DNA of 64,000 nucleotides from Streptomyces tateyamensis (lineage in GTDB: Bacteria; Actinomycetota; Actinomycetes; Streptomycetales; Streptomycetaceae). Position 1 is the first letter of the stretch; each line of letters opens with the position of its first letter. The notes below the pieces were generated by a model that saw nothing but the letters and a program-made list of their open reading frames with translations, did not search any database and was not told the DNA's origin. Positions 60,691-64,000 of this stretch are shown piece by piece. The DNA lies in NCBI RefSeq assembly GCF_003205575.1, contig NZ_PYBW01000050.1, positions 1-64,000 on the forward strand, given 5' to 3'. A program made the translations under genes and the position numbers.

Positions 60691-61395
60691 ATGAGTTCCA
60701 CCGACCAGTACCGCGGCAACCTGCAATACGCCGTGGACATCGTGCTGTGCGTCGATGCGACCGGGAGCATGAACCCGGTGCTCGACGCCGTCAAAAACAG
60801 TGCGGCCAGCTTCCACGAGCGGCTGACCACGGTCATGGAGGAGAAGGGCAAGTCGATCAGCCAGCTGCGGATCCGCACCATCGCCTTCCGCGACTTCGGT
60901 GATCAGGTCGACGACGCCATCGAGGCCACCGACTTCCACCAGTTGCCCGAACAGGCCGACCGGTTCCAGTCCTTCCTGCGCGGAGTGGTCGCCACGGGTG
61001 GCGGTGACATCCCCGAGTCCGGTCTGGAGGCCCTGGCGCTGGCGATCAACTCACCCTGGGAGACAGGGCTGGACCGGCGTCGCCACGTGGTGGTCATGTT
61101 CACTGACGCACCCGCGCACCCGCTCGGCGGCCCTCACTCGAAGCTGAACGGCTACCCGGCGGTGGTGCCCCGCAGCCAGGACGCCCTGTTTGAGCAGTGG
61201 GGTTACGCCAAGACCCAGACCGCCGTGATGGAGCAGTCCGCGAAGCGCCTGGTGCTCTTCGCGCCCGACGAGGCCCCCTGGAACGGGATCGGCGAGGAGT
61301 GGGACATGACGCTGCACTTCCCGTCCAAGGCCGGCGACGGCCTTAAGGAGTTCGAGATGACGGAAATCATCGAGACCATCGCGAACAGCCTGTAG
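60691..61395 (+). CDS. vWA-domain protein (TerY-like) (cluster gene 6)
   Basis: 234 residues from ATG 60691, with GAGGAG 6 bases upstream. A single von Willebrand A domain with MIDAS residues: DATGSM (22-27), Thr102 in ATGGGDIPES, and Asp139 in VMFTDAPAH. The third position of the DxSxS motif is Thr and the fifth Met-adjacent, as in many bacterial vWA proteins. In TerY-P triads the vWA protein is the presumed substrate or sensor regulated by the kinase and phosphatase. 28 bases from the kinase. Confidence 0.88.
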   Translation: MSSTDQYRGNLQYAVDIVLCVDATGSMNPVLDAVKNSAASFHERLTTVMEEKGKSISQLRIRTIAFRDFGDQVDDAIEATDFHQLPEQADRFQSFLRGVVATGGGDIPESGLEALALAINSPWETGLDRRRHVVVMFTDAPAHPLGGPHSKLNGYPAVVPRSQDALFEQWGYAKTQTAVMEQSAKRLVLFAPDEAPWNGIGEEWDMTLHFPSKAGDGLKEFEMTEIIETIANSL

Positions 61396-61401
61396 CCCCG
61401 G

Positions 61402-61854
61402 ATGACCGAGCCATATGATCGAGTGAACTGCGACGGAGCCACCCTGACGCTGACGGCCGACATGCTGCGGGTGGCCTTCCAGGACCGTAACGGCCTGCTG
61501 GAGATGCCGCCGTACTGGTGCCGCCGGGTCGACATTCAGGTAGCTGACGATCAGTCGGCGATTCAGATCGTGCTCAGCTTCGCACCCTCGGACGAGGGTG
61601 CGGAGCAGCCGTGCGCGTTCGTTTCGCTCCGACTGCGCGCCGCAGTCGACCAGCTCGACCACGCCCGAGCGCTGGCCGCCCGGGTGCAGCCCGAGCCAGA
61701 ACTGCCGGACGACGAGTCGTCGGTCTTCCTCGCATCGCCCCTCGGCCGGGTACCGCCGGACGATCCCGACTGGATCTGCTTCAAGTCGCCCGCGGACTCC
61801 GAGGAGCTGTACACGGCTGTCATCGAGCACCTGGCAGTCCGCACCACCGATTAG
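61402..61854 (+). CDS. Unknown small protein (cluster gene 7)
   Basis: 150 residues from ATG 61402, 6 bases past the vWA gene stop, so part of the same transcript. Predicted mixed alpha/beta and soluble: alternating hydrophobic strands (GATLTLTADMLRVAFQ, then WCRRVDIQVADDQSAIQIVLSF) followed by a helix-rich end. The pattern is reminiscent of PH-like bacterial domains, but I cannot assign it. Four cysteines are not arranged as a zinc site. Confidence 0.6.
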   Translation: MTEPYDRVNCDGATLTLTADMLRVAFQDRNGLLEMPPYWCRRVDIQVADDQSAIQIVLSFAPSDEGAEQPCAFVSLRLRAAVDQLDHARALAARVQPEPELPDDESSVFLASPLGRVPPDDPDWICFKSPADSEELYTAVIEHLAVRTTD

Positions 61855-61884
61855 GTCCGGGAACACTCGGGGAGGGCAACGGTA

Positions 61885-63033
61885 GTGGCAGGTCCGACGT
61901 GGCAGTGCGCCGACTGCGAGACGTACAACGAGCCCGGCAGGATCAACTGCATGGTCTGCGACGCCGCTCGGCCGGCCGCGGCCAGGCCCTCGCCCAGGAC
62001 GACTGGGCCCCGGACCACGGCGGCCAGGACCGCAGCATCCAAGACCACGGCATCCAAGACCGCGACGGCCAAGAAGGCGACGCCGACCAAGACCGCGGCC
62101 GCCAAGGCAGCCCCCGAGAAAACCGCCCGCCCGTCCGCAGTCGTGCCGAAAGCCGGTTGGACCTGCTCGGAGTGCGGCACGAACAACAGTGCCACGGACC
62201 TGAAGTGCATGGTCTGTGACACACCCTGGCGGGCCACTCCTCGCAGAAAGCCGTCGCCGGCCAAGGCAACGCCGCCTTCCAAGAAGGCCGCGCCGCCGCG
62301 CCGGGCCCCGGACGTGGCGGGGCCCGCAACCCGCGCCAGCTCCGCCAGCCCCTGGACCACCGCTGCACCGCCGCCCAGGACGCCCAGGAGCCCAGGCACC
62401 TCGACGAAGGGCCTCTTCTACGCGCCCCCACCCAGCACGGGGTACATCCCGGAGGCGGCCGCCGCCCCGAGCACCCCCCGCCCTGCCGCCCCGCCGCCCC
62501 GCGGCGGCCCCTCGCCGTACAGCCCACCGGGCTCCCCCTTCCGCCCCCCGACGAGTTACCCGGCCCCGAAGAAGCGGAGTCGGTGGGGATCCAAGCTGGC
62601 AGTGCTGCTGGTGCTGGGGGCGCTCGCCTACTCTGTCCTGCAAGTGCTCCACACAGCCGGGTCCCGCCACGGCGCCCCCTACGGGTCGGCCAGGGGCTCC
62701 GGGACGCCAAGCGCACACGCGGCCACCGCGTGTGCGCAGCGGATCGCAAGCCAGCTGCCGAACGGCTCCGGCGCGGAGCTGGTGACCGCCTACCGCACCA
62801 GCAACAAGCAGATCACCCTCTGCCGCACGGGCGGGGGAACCCTGTACTACTTCGGCGAGTTCACCGGACGCCCGGACACCGGGCTCGCCATGCCCGCGAC
62901 GCAGACGGCCGACGGCTTCACCGCTGACAACGGCCCGTACCACTACCGGATCAGCGGAAACACCGTCACCGTGACCGAGAACGGCAAGCTGATCGGCCAG
63001 GAACAGCTCACCGCTGTCTCGTCCCCACAGTAG
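61885..63033 (+). CDS. Membrane protein with two RanBP2-type zinc fingers (cluster gene 8)
   Basis: 382 residues from GTG 61885, with GGGGAGGG upstream. Two zinc fingers match W-x-C-x2-C-x3-N-x6-C-x2-C exactly: first with W6, C8, C11, N15, C22, C25; second with W92, C94, C97, N101, C108, C111. Between them is a Lys/Thr/Ala-rich linker, and after them a long Pro-rich region. One membrane segment (about 237-255, LAVLLVLGALAYSVLQVL) is followed by an external ~125-residue domain. The fingers would face the cytoplasm. This topology is unusual for bacteria and suggests a membrane-tethered receptor or anchor for the kinase/vWA system. Confidence 0.8.
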   Translation: MAGPTWQCADCETYNEPGRINCMVCDAARPAAARPSPRTTGPRTTAARTAASKTTASKTATAKKATPTKTAAAKAAPEKTARPSAVVPKAGWTCSECGTNNSATDLKCMVCDTPWRATPRRKPSPAKATPPSKKAAPPRRAPDVAGPATRASSASPWTTAAPPPRTPRSPGTSTKGLFYAPPPSTGYIPEAAAAPSTPRPAAPPPRGGPSPYSPPGSPFRPPTSYPAPKKRSRWGSKLAVLLVLGALAYSVLQVLHTAGSRHGAPYGSARGSGTPSAHAATACAQRIASQLPNGSGAELVTAYRTSNKQITLCRTGGGTLYYFGEFTGRPDTGLAMPATQTADGFTADNGPYHYRISGNTVTVTENGKLIGQEQLTAVSSPQ

Positions 63034-63050
63034 GCGGGACAAGACGCGGG

Positions 63051-63599
63051 TCAGCGTTCGCGGATCTTGAGCTCGAACCAGACGCCCTTGCCGCGGGGGA
63101 GCAGGTCGGCTCCCCAGCGGTCGGCGAGGGTGTTGACGACGACCAGGCCGTTGCCGTACTCGGCTCCCGGTTCGGCGACGATGAGGCAGGGCAGGGCGCG
63201 GGAGGAGTCGCGGACCTCGATGCGCAGCCAGCCGGGGCGGCGCAGCATTCGCAGGCCGATGGTGCGCCCGCCGGTGTGGCGCACCGCGTTGGCGACCAGC
63301 TCGGCGGTGAGTAACTCCACCACCTCCACCAGGTTGGTCAGCCCCCAGGAGCGCAGCACCGAGAGCACCAGCTTGCGGGCCAGCGGGCCGGACTCGCCGC
63401 GCGAGGGCAGCCGCACCTCCTGGTTGCCGGCCGGATCGCGCAGCCGCGGCAGCCCCGCCCGCTCGAGTTCCCACGGGGTGAGCCGCTCCAGGGCCGCGAG
63501 CGCCGACCGCCCAGGCTCCGGCGGAGCGTCGGCGGCGGCGCCGCGATTGAGAAGTGCTGACTGATCGACTTCGCCCCATCCCGCCATGCGCACCATCAT
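63051..63599 (-). CDS. RsbW-like ATP-binding (HATPase) regulatory protein
   Basis: 182 residues from ATG 63599; starts at 63644 (GTG) and 63587 (ATG) are also possible because none has a good ribosome site. The HATPase domain keeps the N box VVELLTAELVANAVRHTGG and the DSS segment (RIEVRDSSRALP) of the G1 box, then GNGLVVVNTLADRWG. Many Streptomyces carry dozens of these small anti-sigma-factor or antagonist-like proteins. It converges on the cluster and is probably not part of it. Confidence 0.85.
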   Translation of the reverse strand: MMVRMAGWGEVDQSALLNRGAAADAPPEPGRSALAALERLTPWELERAGLPRLRDPAGNQEVRLPSRGESGPLARKLVLSVLRSWGLTNLVEVVELLTAELVANAVRHTGGRTIGLRMLRRPGWLRIEVRDSSRALPCLIVAEPGAEYGNGLVVVNTLADRWGADLLPRGKGVWFELKIRER

Positions 63600-63682
63600 T
63601 GCGGTTCGCAGCGGCTCATGTACGGACAATGACGAAACGATCACTATTCGATTGGCATATGACCCGGGCGGTTCGGATCGCC
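63600..63682. promoter_or_regulatory. AT-rich spacer, probable promoter for the HATPase gene
   Basis: About 80 bases with the lowest GC of the neighbourhood (ATTCGATTGGCATATG at 63646-63661). On the minus strand it reads CATATGCCAATCGAATAGTG, a plausible promoter region for the HATPase gene, though no exact -10/-35 pair is certain. Confidence 0.35.
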
Positions 63683-64000
63683 CTACCAGGTGCTCCAGGG
63701 CATGTTCCAGCCGCTCAGGCCGTTGTCGGGGGCCACCTGGTCGCCCTTGGAGTTGACGACCTTCACCACATCTCCCACCTGGGAGGCGTCGTAGAACTTG
63801 GCCGCGGGGGTGTCGGTGCCGCCCTGGTCGCCCGGGGCATCCTCCAGGCCCACGCAGCCGTGGCTGACGTTCACGGAGCCGAAGGTGGCGTGCGAGGACC
63901 AGTTGTTGCCGTGCACGTAGGTGCCCGAGTCGGTCAGCCGCATCGAGTGCGGCACCTGGAGGTCGTACTCGCCGGGCTTGAGGCCCGGCACCGAGGCCGA
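63683..64000 (-). CDS. L,D-transpeptidase (YkuD domain), C-terminal part
   Basis: Only the last ~105 residues are in the window; the gene continues past 64000 and its start is not visible. The YkuD catalytic motif is present: His in YVHGNNW and Cys in NVSHGCVGLED. Such enzymes make 3-3 cross-links in peptidoglycan outside the membrane. The residue after CV is Gly, not the Arg found in many YkuD proteins. Ends at TAG (63683-63685). Confidence 0.9.
   Translation of the reverse strand, partial: SASVPGLKPGEYDLQVPHSMRLTDSGTYVHGNNWSSHATFGSVNVSHGCVGLEDAPGDQGGTDTPAAKFYDASQVGDVVKVVNSKGDQVAPDNGLSGWNMPWSTW

Overview
The window is about 64 kb of very GC-rich DNA with actinobacterial codon bias, many GTG starts and dense gene packing. 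The gene order serA, ilvC, ilvN, ilvB, then gatB/gatA/gatC, a c-di-GMP phosphodiesterase-type GGDEF/EAL gene, ligA, mnmA and a cysteine desulfurase is the core-chromosome arrangement of Streptomyces and its close relatives (Streptomyces/Kitasatospora). No rRNA, tRNA, CRISPR array, transposase or integrase was seen.

Layout. (1) 1-17.0 kb, mostly minus strand: branched-chain amino acid and serine biosynthesis (cimA, ilvE, leuB, serA, ilvC, ilvN, ilvB). Two transcription attenuators have readable leader peptides: MRTRILVLGGRVG before ilvB and MSSLALIIGSRRAGPQ before cimA. Between them lie a Uma2-type nuclease-fold gene, a large YfhO-like membrane protein, a secreted subtilisin-type protease and a 63-codon gene. 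(2) 17-32 kb: a membrane PAS-GGDEF-EAL protein whose EAL domain has lost its catalytic core, a LAL-type (ATPase plus LuxR) regulator coupled to a small basic protein, the GatCAB amidotransferase with an embedded small membrane protein, an RmdB-like GGDEF/EAL protein with intact motifs, and NAD-dependent DNA ligase. (3) 32-41.5 kb: MetE-like protein, NUDIX protein, an unknown 509-residue protein, SDR, LOG-family protein, mnmA, cysteine desulfurase, a divergent IclR regulator with a good promoter/operator, a TRIC-like channel and a small membrane protein. (4) 41.5-47.6 kb: a five-gene oligopeptide/dipeptide ABC transporter operon (order C-A-B-D-F). (5) 48-54.5 kb: two SseB-family genes, then a tandem glycine riboswitch and gcvT, gcvH, glyA and sdaA, which together sense and use glycine and serine.

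(6) 54.68-63.03 kb is the accessory island and the most interesting part. Eight same-strand genes, several joined by 4-base start/stop overlaps, encode: a small helical protein with a short beta-prone tail; a 730-residue protein with a P-loop-like region and a HEAT-like helical C-terminus; a band-7/SPFH-like protein; a PP2C phosphatase; a protein kinase; a vWA protein; an unknown 150-residue protein; and a membrane-anchored protein with two perfect RanBP2-type zinc fingers. Kinase + phosphatase + vWA is the signature of the TerY-P triads linked to stress response and phage defence. The other five genes make this an expanded version. The first two proteins share the pattern Q-x2-V-x3-G-x2-N, which could be a homotypic amyloid-like signalling pair. 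The band-7-like protein and the kinase share an SRVRG tail motif.

(7) 63.05-64 kb: an RsbW-like ATP-binding protein and the C-terminal part of an L,D-transpeptidase return to ordinary chromosomal content.
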